Assembly (NCBI GenBank): GCA_963727545.1
Contig: CAVSGS010000020.1
Span: 124,001-188,000 of the forward strand
DNA length: 64,000 nt
Source of the DNA: Flexifilum sp963727545
GTDB lineage: Bacteria > Chloroflexota > Anaerolineae > Aggregatilineales > Phototrophicaceae
Direction: 5' to 3'
A program made the position numbers and the translations under genes. Below are positions 49,500-58,807 of the stretch, piece after piece. A model generated the notes under the pieces. The model saw nothing but the letters and a program-made list of their open reading frames with translations, was not told the DNA's origin and searched no databases. The first letter of the stretch is position 1. The number at the start of each line of letters is the position of its first letter.

Positions 49500-50972
49500 A
49501 TGGACATAGAACTCAAGCACATCCACAAGCGCTTCGGCGCGGTTCACGCCAACAACGACATCAGCTTCACCGTCAAAAGCGGGCGGATCGTCGGCGTGCT
49601 CGGCGAGAACGGCGCGGGCAAGTCGACGTTGATGAAAATCCTCTCCGGCTACCAGCCCGCCGACAGCGGCGACATCCTCTTAGATGGACGGCGCGCCCAG
49701 TATCACAAGCCGGAAGCCGCCATCGCCAGCGGCATCGGCATGTTGCAGCAAGACCCGCTCGACGTGCCCGCCTTCACCATCCTTGAAAATTTCATCTATG
49801 GGCAGCCGGGAGCGTGGCTCTACTCGTCGCGTCGCGCTGAAAAGCAGCTCCGCGAGCTGTGCCAGCGCTTCGGCTTCGAACTCAAGCCCGACGCGACCAT
49901 CGCCTCGCTGAGCATCGGGCAGCGCCAAGAACTCGAAATCATTCGCCTGCTGGCGCTCGGCGTCAAGACGCTGATCCTCGACGAGCCGACCACCGGCATT
50001 TCCGCCGAGCAGAAAACGCTGCTGTTCGACGCCCTGCGCGCCCTCGCCAACGCGGGCATGAGCGTGCTGCTGGTCTCGCACAAGCTCGAAGACGTGATCG
50101 CCCTCTGCGATGAGGTCGTCGTCCTGCGCGCCGGAAAACTGGTCGGCGCTGCCGAGATGCCGGTCACTAAAGCCGATCTCGTCCGCCTGATGTTCGGGCA
50201 GGAACTCGCCCCCCAGACCCGCCAGCGGGCGACATTAGGCGAGACCGCGCTCAAGCTCGCCGACATCACCCTGCGCGGCAAGCGCGTGACCGTCGAGGCG
50301 CTGGACCTGAAGGTCCGTGCCGGTGAGGTCGTCGGCTTAGCCGGACTCGACGGCAGCGGGCAAGAACTGATCGTCCGCGCCTGTGTCGGCTTGCTCAAGC
50401 CGCAGCACGGGACGGTGCAGATCGGCGGCAAAGACTTGACCAATCGCTCTTACGGCGACTTCCGCCGATCCGGGGTCGCGTTTGGCGCAGCCGGACGGCT
50501 GGAAGAAGGCTTGATCGCCGGGCTGACGCTGACCGAGCACGTCGCCCTGACCAGCAGCGAAGACGCGCTGGTCAACTGGACGGTAGCGCGGCAGGCGACG
50601 GCGGCGCAGCTTCAGCTTTACAACGTGCGCGGCACGCCGGAAAGTCAAATCGAGACGCTCTCGGGTGGCAATCAGCAGCGTTTGTTGATGGCACTCATGC
50701 CCCAGCGCCCGATTCTGCTCGCGCTTGAGCAGCCCACGCGCGGCTTGGACGTCGACTCCGCCCGCTGGATCTGGCAGCAGTTACTCGCCCGCCGCGCCAA
50801 CGGCACCGCGATTCTGTTCACCTCGCCCGACCTCGACGAACTGGTCACCTACAGTGACCGGATTCTGGTCGTCTACGCCGGGCAGGTTTACGAAATCACC
50901 GACGCCGCCGCCACCACAATTGACGAACTCGGTCGCTTGATCGGCGGCGACTTTCAAAGGACGTCCGCATGA
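49500..50972 (+). CDS. nucleoside ABC transporter ATP-binding protein (tandem ATPase)
   Basis: A 490-residue protein with two ABC domains, as in YufO/RbsA-type importers. Domain 1 has Walker A VLGENGAGKSTLMKIL, ABC signature LSIGQRQELEI and Walker B TLILDEPTTGIS. Domain 2 is degenerate, as is normal: GLAGLDGSGQELI in place of Walker A, and SGGNQQRLLMALM with LLALEQPTRGLD. Start ATG 49500. It overlaps the first permease by 4 nt (ATGA). Confidence 0.94.
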   Translation: MDIELKHIHKRFGAVHANNDISFTVKSGRIVGVLGENGAGKSTLMKILSGYQPADSGDILLDGRRAQYHKPEAAIASGIGMLQQDPLDVPAFTILENFIYGQPGAWLYSSRRAEKQLRELCQRFGFELKPDATIASLSIGQRQELEIIRLLALGVKTLILDEPTTGISAEQKTLLFDALRALANAGMSVLLVSHKLEDVIALCDEVVVLRAGKLVGAAEMPVTKADLVRLMFGQELAPQTRQRATLGETALKLADITLRGKRVTVEALDLKVRAGEVVGLAGLDGSGQELIVRACVGLLKPQHGTVQIGGKDLTNRSYGDFRRSGVAFGAAGRLEEGLIAGLTLTEHVALTSSEDALVNWTVARQATAAQLQLYNVRGTPESQIETLSGGNQQRLLMALMPQRPILLALEQPTRGLDVDSARWIWQQLLARRANGTAILFTSPDLDELVTYSDRILVVYAGQVYEITDAAATTIDELGRLIGGDFQRTSA

Positions 50973-52078
50973 GCAAGCGTACCGCAGTGCAAATCGCCTT
51001 CGCCATCGTGCCGATCCTGATCTCGCTGCTGGTGACCGCGCTGCTGATCATCGCCGTCGACAGCGACCCGGTTGAAGTCTTCCAGACGGTCATGCAAGGC
51101 GCCTTCCGCAATACCAACTCCTTCGCCGGAGTGGTCAACTTCTGGATTCCGCTGGCGCTGTGCAGCATGGGCTTGATCGTCACCTTCACGGCGGGTCTGT
51201 GGAACATCGGCGTCGAGGGACAGATGATGATGGGCGCGGTTTTCGCCAGCGGCGCGGCGCTCTACTGGACGCTGCCTTCGCCCCTGCTGATCGTCCTCGA
51301 AATCGGCTTGGGGATGCTGGGCGGCGCGCTCTGGGCGCTGCTGGTCGGCTTTCTCAAAACGCGTTTGGGCGTTCACGAGATTTTCGGCGGCGTCGCGCTC
51401 AACTCGCTGGCGAGCGTCGTCGCCATCTACTTGATCGCCGGACCGTGGGCACCTGCCGAGGGCAGCAACGCGCAGTCGACCACGCCCTTCTCGACCAACG
51501 CCCTGCTCCCGCCCATGCTCGGTGAGTTCCCGGTCAGCTTGCTGCTGCTGATCCTGACTCTCGTTGCCATCATCACCGTGATCCTGATCCTGCGCGGCAC
51601 CCGCTGGGGCTTGCAGTTGAAGGCGACCGGCAAAAACGCCCGCTCCGCGCTGCTGCTCGGCGTCCCGACCAATCGCAGCGCCCTGAGCGCCTTCATGGTC
51701 TGCGGCGCGCTGGCAGGCTTGGCGGGATCGTACCGCGTCCTGTTCACCTACAGCGCGCTGCGTCCGCTCGTCTCCGGCGGGATCGGTTTTCTGGCGCTGC
51801 TGGTCGTGCTGCTGGTCGGCATTCGGGCGCTGTGGGCACCGTTCGTCGCCTTCGCCTTCGCCGTGATCCTCGCCGGCAGCACGCGCTTGAAAGTCGCGCT
51901 CCAGTTGGATCAATCGCTGGCGGGCGTGCTGCAAGGCATGATCGTGCTGCTGGTGCTGCTGGGCAGCGGCTTGCGCCAGCGCATCCTCGAACGCGACTCG
52001 TCGGCTTCCGCCACGCTCTCCGAAACGCCCGAACCGTTCCAACCCGTCGCACCGCCGGAGGTCGCGCCGCATGAATGA
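50969..52078 (+). CDS. nucleoside ABC transporter permease (YufP-type)
   Basis: A 369-residue membrane protein of the BPD_transp_2 type, with about nine helices. The N-terminal helix is QIAFAIVPILISLLVTALLI, then TFTAGLWNIGVEGQMMMGAVF (the conserved NIGVEGQ motif), LLVGFLKTRLGVHEIFGGVAL and KNARSALLLGVPTNRSAL. The C-terminus is a Ser/Glu/Pro tail. It overlaps the ATPase and the second permease by several bases, a tight operon. Confidence 0.93.
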   Translation: MSKRTAVQIAFAIVPILISLLVTALLIIAVDSDPVEVFQTVMQGAFRNTNSFAGVVNFWIPLALCSMGLIVTFTAGLWNIGVEGQMMMGAVFASGAALYWTLPSPLLIVLEIGLGMLGGALWALLVGFLKTRLGVHEIFGGVALNSLASVVAIYLIAGPWAPAEGSNAQSTTPFSTNALLPPMLGEFPVSLLLLILTLVAIITVILILRGTRWGLQLKATGKNARSALLLGVPTNRSALSAFMVCGALAGLAGSYRVLFTYSALRPLVSGGIGFLALLVVLLVGIRALWAPFVAFAFAVILAGSTRLKVALQLDQSLAGVLQGMIVLLVLLGSGLRQRILERDSSASATLSETPEPFQPVAPPEVAPHE

Positions 52079-53048
52079 CAGCCTGATCAACATCCTCAAC
52101 AGCATCATCTCCAACGCGACGCCGCTGGTGATCGCCGGACTGGGCGAGACCATCACCGAGCGCGCCGGGGTCGTCAACCTCTCGCTCGACGGCAGCTTGC
52201 AACTCGCGGCGATGCTCGGCTTCGTCGCCGCGCTCGCTTCCGGCAGCGTGATCGTCGGCTTGGTCGCCGCCATGATCGCCGGGGCGCTGGTCGCGCTGAT
52301 CGTCGCCGTCGCCGGGATCGAACTGCGGCAGGATCAAGTCGCCGTCGGCTTCGTGCTGACCCTGCTCGCCGCCGACCTCGCCACCTTTCTGGGTCAGGAT
52401 TACACCCGCATCCCCGGACCGAAAATCCTGAGCGCGCCGATCCCGGTGCTCTCGAACATTCCGGTCATCGGCACGATCTTCTTCGACCAGTCGCCGCTGG
52501 TCTACTTCAGCTACATCTTGATCTTCGTGGTCTGGTACGTCTTTTTCCACACGCGCACCGGCTTGTCGCTGCGCGCCGTCGGCGAGCGCCCGGAAGCCGC
52601 CTTCGCGCGCGGAACCAACGTCAACCGCCAGCGCTACCTCTTCACCGGCATCGGCGGCGCGCTGGTCGGCTTGGCGGGCGCGGGTTACTCGCTGGCGATC
52701 AAGCCCGGTTGGGCGACGCCGCCGGTCATGCAGGGCGACGGCTGGATCGCGCTGGCAATCGTGATTTTCGGCGGCTGGCATCCCTTCCGGGTCGTGCTCG
52801 GCGCGTATCTGTTCGCCGGATTACGCGCCCTCTCCTCGGCGATCCAGCGCAGCCCGGACATCAACATTCCGCTGGTGCTGCTCAACGGCTTGCCGTGGCT
52901 GCTGATGATCATCACGCTGGTGCTGGTCAGCAGCGGCACGATCGAGCGCATCTTGAGCATCCTGCCGCGTCCGCTGCAAAAGTGGTCGCGCAACTTCTTG
53001 CGATCCGACCCGCCCGCCGCACTCGGCACTCGCTTCGACCCGGATTAG
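52071..53048 (+). CDS. nucleoside ABC transporter permease (YufQ-type)
   Basis: A 325-residue second permease of the same superfamily. TPLVIAGLGETITERAGVVN and LSLDGSLQLAAMLGF carry the ERAGVVNLSLDG motif typical of YufQ. GIELRQDQVAVGFVLTLLAA and RAVGERPEAAFARGTNVNRQ follow. It completes the importer (binding protein, ATPase, two permeases), which should bring nucleosides released by the 5'-nucleotidase at 56640-58234 into the cell. Confidence 0.93.
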   Translation: MNDSLINILNSIISNATPLVIAGLGETITERAGVVNLSLDGSLQLAAMLGFVAALASGSVIVGLVAAMIAGALVALIVAVAGIELRQDQVAVGFVLTLLAADLATFLGQDYTRIPGPKILSAPIPVLSNIPVIGTIFFDQSPLVYFSYILIFVVWYVFFHTRTGLSLRAVGERPEAAFARGTNVNRQRYLFTGIGGALVGLAGAGYSLAIKPGWATPPVMQGDGWIALAIVIFGGWHPFRVVLGAYLFAGLRALSSAIQRSPDINIPLVLLNGLPWLLMIITLVLVSSGTIERILSILPRPLQKWSRNFLRSDPPAALGTRFDPD

Positions 53049-53094
53049 CTTTATCAAGCCGCGCGAAATCAGCTGTAGTCGTTTGGCGATACCC

Positions 53095-53122
53095 GTAGGG
53101 GCGTTATATATAACGCCCCTAC
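53095..53122. repeat. GTAGGGGC palindrome, core GTTATATATAAC
   Basis: A perfect 28-bp copy, identical to 2001 and 24835. Confidence 0.9.
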
Positions 53123-53149
53123 TATGCCGATCTATAGAGCAATCTCCCT

Positions 53150-53706
53150 ATGTTTCGAACCAACGACTTGATCTATTTTTTTGTCATTACCTTGATTGCT
53201 GCCGCCCTGCTCGCCAGCCTGATCGCGCAAAGCTGGATCGCGGCAGTACTGCTGATCGCGCCGCTGATCTACTTGTGGCGCACGCCGCCCCCGCCGATTC
53301 GCGAGCACGTCGAGCCGCCGATTCAACACGGCGCGGCGGTGCGCCGCAACGAACCGGACGAGTATCGCGTACTCATGTGGAAGAACTTGGTCTTTCGCTC
53401 CAACAGCGAGATCAAGATCGCCAAGGCGCTCGATCACCGCGACATCTTCTTCATCCCGCCGGGGCGTGTTCGCATGAGCGCCGGGAAGGACGGTCGCCAG
53501 AGCCGCGAGCTCGATTTCGTCATCTGCTATGCGGGCAAATGGGGCGTGCTCGAAGTCGATGGACCCTATCACCGCGCCAAGCTCGACGCCGAACGCGACG
53601 CCCTGCTGCGCGGTCACGGCATCACAGCATTCAGCGCTTCCCGGCGAATCGCTGTTACAATGATCCCAACGCGGTAATTGACGAGTTCATCCATCATCTG
53701 GGCTAA
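53150..53706 (+). CDS. membrane-anchored PD-(D/E)XK-like protein, frameshifted
   Basis: About 185 residues. One or two helices lie at the N-terminus (LIYFFVITLIAAALLASLIA and the next), then a basic linker and a nuclease-like domain. FRSNSEIKIAKALDHRDIFF is followed by RELDFVICYAGKWGVLEVDG, which fits the D...ExD/K core of PD-(D/E)XK folds similar to DUF559/DUF2726. The frame breaks near 53636. The next frame ends IQRFPANRCYNDPNAVIDEF and stops at 53706, giving a fitting end. Here one base seems lost, unlike most other breaks. Nuclease activity is inferred; membrane anchoring makes it odd. Confidence 0.65.
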
Positions 53707-53776
53707 TCTGAAACGACACAGGGGTGAAATTGTGTTATGCTGCTTTGAAACAGATGTTCTCAAAGAGGCATAGTCC

Positions 53777-54118
53777 ATGAACTTCGACGACGTTCGCCAG
53801 ATCGCTTCGGCATTTCCCGGCGTCGAGGAGCACCTGATCTTCCACACGCCGACACTCAAGGTCGGCAAGCGCTACCTCGCCGGCATCCCCAAGATCGATC
53901 ATGAGGGACTCTGCATCAAAGTGCCCGATCGGCGCGAGCGCGAATACCTACTGACGACCCAGCCAGAGATTTACTACTTGACCGACCATTACGCCAATTT
54001 CGATTGTCTGCTGGTCAAACTGTCGCTCGCCGATCCTGCCGAAATCCGCGATCTCTTTGAACAGGCTTGGCGCGCCTACGCCCCTAAACGGGTCGTCGCC
54101 AGCTACGACGAAAAGTAG
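53777..54118 (+). CDS. MmcQ/YjbR family protein
   Basis: A 113-residue protein of the MmcQ/YjbR (CyaY-like fold) family. Visible: NFDDVRQIASAFPGVEEHLI, FHTPTLKVGKRYLAGIPKID, VPDRREREYLLTTQPEIYYL and LFEQAWRAYAPKRV. Members are thought to bind DNA, but function is not settled. It stands alone with AAAGAGG upstream. Confidence 0.88.
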   Translation: MNFDDVRQIASAFPGVEEHLIFHTPTLKVGKRYLAGIPKIDHEGLCIKVPDRREREYLLTTQPEIYYLTDHYANFDCLLVKLSLADPAEIRDLFEQAWRAYAPKRVVASYDEK

Positions 54119-54201
54119 TGCTTCAGAAACACCACCCGCCTGATGACGGCGATCTATTCAAAGTGAATCATGGTTCAGGAATCTACGGGGAGATTTTTGC
54201 C

Positions 54202-54230
54202 CTAGGGGCAGGTTTGAAACCTGCCCCTAC
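54202..54230. repeat. GTAGGGGC-family palindrome, core AGGTTTGAAACCT
   Basis: 29 bp; left end CTAGGGGC, right arm GCCCCTAC. Confidence 0.85.
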
Positions 54231-54339
54231 ACGGGAAAAGGCATTTTCGAAAATCGCTTATCCATACCTGACTTCATTCAGGTCAAGAGATGGTGTACTC
54301 GCCCCTCCCTGAAGTCGGGGAGTTGAAAAGACACGATTT

Positions 54340-56511
54340 TCAGCCCCGCAGCGTTTCCAGCCGATCCTGCGCGTTAGCCCGGAAGGGATACGAGTAGATT
54401 TCGCTCCACGCGATCACCCACTCGTAATCGCGCTGCGCTCGTTCGGTATCGCCCGCCGCTTCGTGGATCTGCCCGCGCAGGTAATGGCGGCTGCCGGTTT
54501 CCTCGACCGCCAGCGCCGCGTTGATCGCCGTCAGCGCCGCCTCGGTATCGCCCAAGCCTAACTGCGCCCGCGCCAGATACTCGTTCGCCGTCCCCGCGAG
54601 ATCCGTCCCGGCGACTCCGGTGCTGATGGTCGCCTGCGCCAAAAGCTGTACCGCTTGCTGATAAGCAGCGTGATCGACGCTCGCCGTCTGCGCGACCAGC
54701 GATCCGCCCTGCACCAGTTCGATGATTCCGGCAGGAACGACGCCTTGCCCGGACAGTTGATCGGCGTCAGCACTCGCCTGCGCATACTCACCGGCGGCGA
54801 AAGCGGCTTGCATCCGCAGTCCCTCTACACGCAGATTGTTGTCAATCTGATAGAGCCGGTTGTAATCCGCCAGCGCGAGGTCATAGCGTCCCTGCCGGTC
54901 GTAGATTTTCGCCCGCGCTTCGAGCATCGCCTGAGCCGCGGCATCGGTGCCGTTTCCGGCTAAGCCTTGATTGTAAGCCGCCAGCGCGAGATCGTCCTTG
55001 TGTTCCGCTTCGCGCGCTTCGCCGAGCAGCAGGAAAGCGTCGGTGCTGCCGGGATAGTAGTAGAGATAATCCTGAGCCGCCAGCACCGCGTCACCGGGGC
55101 GGCTGCGCGCTAAAGCGATTTTGACCTTCATCTGATAGGCAGGCTCGACCGACGGATCGATATAGAGTGCGAGGAAGGCTTGATACTGCGCCCGGTCGTA
55201 GTTGCGCTGATCGAAGTAAACCTGCGCCTTCGCCATCACCAGTTCGGTGTCGCTGGTCAGTTCGTAGACGTTCAAGCCCTGATTCAAGACCTCGATGGCG
55301 TCGCTGTACTGCCGGTTGGCGCTGTCGACCTGCGCCAGCACCAGATACGCCTGCGTCAGCCGGGCGTCGCCGTTGATCGCCGACTGCGCTTTGTCCGCCG
55401 CCTGCGTTTGCAGATCGCGCGCGACCGCCGGATTGCCGTTAGCAGTCGCGGCTTGTGCTTGCAGCCAATAGACCTGCGCGTAGCCGGAATCGAGGAACGG
55501 CGCGATCCACAGGTCGCTGGGGCGCTCGCCCAAACGCTCGACCGCCTCGTCCAAGGTCTGAATGGCGTCGTCGTAATGCCCCTGCGCTGCCAGTGCCAGC
55601 GCTTCGTAGTAGTACGGATTCGGGTTCAGCCGCGAGTCGAAGGTCAGCTTGCGCTCGTGATCGAGCGTCGGCATGGCGCGGTCATAATCACCGGCGTTCA
55701 AGAGCAGCACCGAGTCGTGCACGCCGCGCTCCAAGATTTGCGGATAGATTTCGGTCGCGTGCGGCAGCGCCGGGGGGCTGGCTGCCAAAATATTCGGCGG
55801 TACGGTGACGCTGGGCGTCGGCGTAAAACGCGGCGTCGGCGAGGGTGTCGGCGTCAGTCCCGGCGTATTGGTCGGCGTAATCGTCGGCGATGGCGTGGGC
55901 GTCGCGCTCGGTCCTAATACGATCTCGCGCACGTCGTCGTTGGTCTGCACCACGATTACGCCGGCGATGAACAGGACGACCAGCACCGCCAGAATCCCGG
56001 CGGCGACGTAAGTTCGGTAGATCAGAATGTCGCCCTCACCGGCGCGCTGGCGGGTCTTGTGCACCCACTTGGTATTGCTCGGCAGCGGCGTCAGATAGCG
56101 ATGGACGATCGGCTCCGCCTGCTGCTGCGCCTCGGCGATGCGATCCGGCATCGGCACCGGCACGCCCGGCTGCTGCGCCGCGATGTCCGGCACCGGCGCT
56201 TTCGTCACCGGCGCATTGGGCAGCCGCTTGATCGTCGGCTCCGGGGCTTGATTCGCCGCTTCGAGCGCTTTGCGCGCCGTCTCGTTCTCCGGGTTGATCT
56301 CTAACAGTTTTTGCAAACAAAAGACGCGCTCGCGACTGTCCCGCGAAACGCTCGCTAACCACAGCCATGCCGCCTCGTTGTCCGGCTCTAGCCGGATCGA
56401 AAGCTGCAGCAGTTGACGAGCCTCGTCCTTATCGCCAGCTTTCGCTGCCCGAATGCCTCGTTGTCGTAAATCGCGCGCGTCTTCCAAGCTGAGACCCTTT
56501 ACGTATTTCAT
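54340..56511 (-). CDS. membrane-anchored tetratricopeptide-repeat protein
   Basis: A 723-residue protein. Residues 1-90 are cytosolic TPR helices (LRQRGIRAAKAGDKDEARQL, PDNEAAWLWLASVSRDSRER). A Pro/Ala region leads to a single membrane helix (VAAGILAVLVVLFIAGVIVV, about 168-190). A Thr/Pro-rich outer linker (TPTPSPTITPTNTPGLTPTP) is followed by about a dozen TPR units to the end. Topology implies TPRs on both faces of the membrane. It may assemble envelope complexes. It has no close link to its neighbours. Confidence 0.82.
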   Translation of the reverse strand: MKYVKGLSLEDARDLRQRGIRAAKAGDKDEARQLLQLSIRLEPDNEAAWLWLASVSRDSRERVFCLQKLLEINPENETARKALEAANQAPEPTIKRLPNAPVTKAPVPDIAAQQPGVPVPMPDRIAEAQQQAEPIVHRYLTPLPSNTKWVHKTRQRAGEGDILIYRTYVAAGILAVLVVLFIAGVIVVQTNDDVREIVLGPSATPTPSPTITPTNTPGLTPTPSPTPRFTPTPSVTVPPNILAASPPALPHATEIYPQILERGVHDSVLLLNAGDYDRAMPTLDHERKLTFDSRLNPNPYYYEALALAAQGHYDDAIQTLDEAVERLGERPSDLWIAPFLDSGYAQVYWLQAQAATANGNPAVARDLQTQAADKAQSAINGDARLTQAYLVLAQVDSANRQYSDAIEVLNQGLNVYELTSDTELVMAKAQVYFDQRNYDRAQYQAFLALYIDPSVEPAYQMKVKIALARSRPGDAVLAAQDYLYYYPGSTDAFLLLGEAREAEHKDDLALAAYNQGLAGNGTDAAAQAMLEARAKIYDRQGRYDLALADYNRLYQIDNNLRVEGLRMQAAFAAGEYAQASADADQLSGQGVVPAGIIELVQGGSLVAQTASVDHAAYQQAVQLLAQATISTGVAGTDLAGTANEYLARAQLGLGDTEAALTAINAALAVEETGSRHYLRGQIHEAAGDTERAQRDYEWVIAWSEIYSYPFRANAQDRLETLRG

Positions 56512-56555
56512 CGCCTATATGTATTGTAAGTTGAAGCTATTGTAATAAACGTAAA

Positions 56556-56577
56556 GAGCCGCTGCAATCAGCGGCTC
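56556..56577 (-). terminator. rho-independent terminator of the 5'-nucleotidase gene
   Basis: On the minus strand stem GAGCCGCTG / CAGCGGCTC with loop ATTG, then TTTACGTTT. It lies downstream of the nucleotidase and upstream of the TPR gene. Confidence 0.75.
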
Positions 56578-56596
56578 GTTCTCAAATCAAGATTTC

Positions 56597-56624
56597 GTAG
56601 GGGCACGACATGTCGTGCCCCTAC
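56597..56624. repeat. GTAGGGGC palindrome, core ACGACATGTCGT
   Basis: A perfect 28-bp palindrome just after the 5'-nucleotidase stop. Confidence 0.9.
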
Positions 56625-56639
56625 AACACCCTCTATCTA

Positions 56640-58234
56640 CTAACCATCCACGCGGGTGATCCGCCCTTCGGTCTCCGGCGCGATCGGACTGTGCGCGGTG
56701 ATGTAGTCCGCCAAGACCTGATCCATCGGACGACCGTAGTCGTAAGCGTCAATCGCGTTGGTCGCAAAGACGGTGTACTCGTCGCCGCCCTTGCGCATGA
56801 AGTCGTTGCTCACCAGCGTGTAAATCGCATCGGGATCGATCGGCGCGTAGCTGCCATCGTCGCCCAACACCTCCACGCTGACGATCCGGCTGCCGGGATC
56901 TTTGCTGCCGTCCCAGCTAAAGCGAATGCCGGAAACCTGCGGGAAGCGACCCGCGCCACTTTCTTCCTGCGAAACACCGTTTTCCAGCGCAGCGACCACG
57001 TCCGATCCCTTCAGTTGGAAGGTGCTGACCAGATTGCCGAACGGCAGCACCGTCAGCACGTCGCCGAGCGTGACCGTGTACGGCTGCGTCGAGCGCGATG
57101 CTGTCAGGCGTATCGGCGACCGGCACGTTACTGCGCAAACCGCCGCCGTTGGTGATGGCGATCTGCGCGCCGGTTTCGTCGCGCAAGGCATCGGTCAGCA
57201 GGTCGCCGAGGTTGCATTCTTCGTGGCGGCAGATATTGCGGTCGCCGACGAGGAACACGCTGGTCTCGCCAACCGCCGTCTGCTTCAGCGTTTCAATCGG
57301 GGCGGAGAGGGCGACGAGAATAGCCTCGATCTGCGGATCGGGCGTGATGTAGTTCGACAGCAAAATCGTATCGCCGGCTGCGCTCTGGACCACGCCATCG
57401 GCGTCGAAGGTCACGTCCAGCCGACCGAGATAGGTGTCATACTCGCCCGCCTGCACGATGTAGACCGGGCTGCCGTCGGCGTCGTTGACCACGACCGGAT
57501 ACTCAGCGACCGAGGCGACGTAGGCATTGCCCAGCAGCGAGTGGCTGTGCCCGCCGACGATCACGTCCACGCCGCTCACGCCCGCCGCGACTTCCTTGTC
57601 CTTATCCAAGCCGATGTGGGTGACGAGGATGATCTTGTTCACGCCCTGCGCGGTCAGTTCGTCAACCGCTGACTTGGGTCGCGCCGACCAAATCGTCGTT
57701 GAAGACCAGCGCAGCGCCGGGCGATGACAGGAAGGGGGTTTCGGGCGTGGTCAAACCGATGATACCGACCTGCTCGCCGTTCACGTCGAGGATGGCGTAA
57801 GGCGGAATCTTGTCCGCCAGCAGCGGCTCGCCGCTAAAGTCGATGTTCGTGTTGACGACCGGGAAATCCACGCCATCGACGAACTGCGATAACACCTCGT
57901 CGCCGTCGTCGAACTCGTGATTGCCGAGTGTCATGCCGTCGTAGCCGATCGCGTTCATGATCTGCACGCTGTCCTGACCGCGATACTGCTGGTGGAACAG
58001 CGTCCCGGTGAAGCGGTCGCCGCCGTCGAGCAGGAGGACGTTCGGCACTTCGGCGCGAATCTGCTGGACGACCGTCGCTTGGCGCGCCGCACCACCATTG
58101 CCGTCGCTGCCCGGCTCGTGATGAGCGTGAACGTCATTGGTGTGCAGGATCGTCAGCGCGAAGCTGTCATCCTGCGCCAGCACCGGCAGCGCGAACAGCG
58201 CCGCCACGATCAAGAAGAACAGTTTTCGAAACAT
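56640..58234 (-). CDS. secreted 5'-nucleotidase (UshA family), two frameshifts
   Basis: About 530 residues over three frames. Start ATG 58234 follows GAGGAGG. The signal peptide is MFRKLFFLIVAALFALPVLA. The metallophosphatase domain has LTILHTNDVHAHHE, LLDGGDRFTGTLF, GYDGMTLGNHEFDDG, then, after the first break (about 57679, one extra C), KIILVTHIGLDKDKE and VDVIVGGHSHS. The C-terminal domain has AITNGGGLRSNVP, and after the second break (about 57092) TVTLGDVLTVLPFGNLVSTF and LVSNDFMRKGGDEYTVF. It dephosphorylates extracellular nucleotides, giving nucleosides for the nearby BMP-type importer. Confidence 0.9.
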
Positions 58235-58249
58235 GGAGTGCCTCCTCAT

Positions 58250-58565
58250 AACCTGATATTGAGAGGTAGAATCCGTGAGCGAACCAGCCTAGCTGATAGC
58301 GCCGCCATTATCTTCGTCAAACGTTATCGAGTTGGGCGGTTCTTTTTAGCGAAATGTTAAGAAAACCGCGCGATTCGCGCAAGTTCAGCTGCGTTGGTGC
58401 GAGGAAAGAACCAATCGCCAATGTAGGATCAAGTCGAAGATTTGAAAAACAAATTGAACCGCCAAGACGCCAAGAACGCGAAGGCTGAGGTGCGTAGAGG
58501 CACGGCGTGCCGTGCCCCATAGCCACCAAGTTAATCGCCTTTTGAGAGAGCGTTCGCGGAGTGTC
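58250..58565. other. repeat-rich intergenic region, left half
   Basis: No gene is seen. It holds an arm of the CCGCCAAGACGCCAAG repeat (58456-58474) and a degenerate GTAGGGGC palindrome (58494-58520: GTAGAGGCACGG then CCGTGCCCCATAG). Confidence 0.7.
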
Positions 58566-58691
58566 GCCAGAGGCTCGAAGCCTCTGGCTAAGCATTCAAG
58601 CCGTCTGAAGACGGCTAAAAACTATTTCAACTCGTCATTTAGCCCGTTTCAACGGGCTTGATTTCGCAGCCGGGGGATTTGATCCCCCGGC
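58566..58691. repeat. cluster of four different hairpins
   Basis: Four perfect stems in 126 bp: GCCAGAGGC-TCGAA-GCCTCTGGC (58566-58588), AGCCGTCT-GA-AGACGGCT (58599-58616), AGCCCGTT-TC-AACGGGCT (58641-58658), GCCGGGGGAT-TTG-ATCCCCCGGC (58669-58691). Each has a different stem but a similar TC/GA-type turn. No ORF covers them. Confidence 0.85.
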
Positions 58692-58735
58692 GACGCGAGC
58701 AAAAATGTCGGTCAAATGGCTTAAGTTGTACGCAT

Positions 58736-58760
58736 GAGGCACAGCGTGCTGTGCCCCTAC
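58736..58760. repeat. degenerate GTAGGGGC palindrome
   Basis: GAGGCACAGCGTGCTGTGCC then CCTAC. The left arm is eroded. A GATCTTGGCGGTTGAAC repeat arm follows at 58767. Confidence 0.6.
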
Positions 58761-58807
58761 GTGCCGATCTTGGCGGTTGAACGCTTTTTCGGAGTCTGCT
58801 TTGGTGC

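Noticed and set aside
2001..56624. GTAGGGGC palindromes as ordinary terminators
   Set aside because: They lack U-runs, occur between co-directional genes of one operon (49362), and come in identical copies at unrelated loci. They may still affect transcripts.
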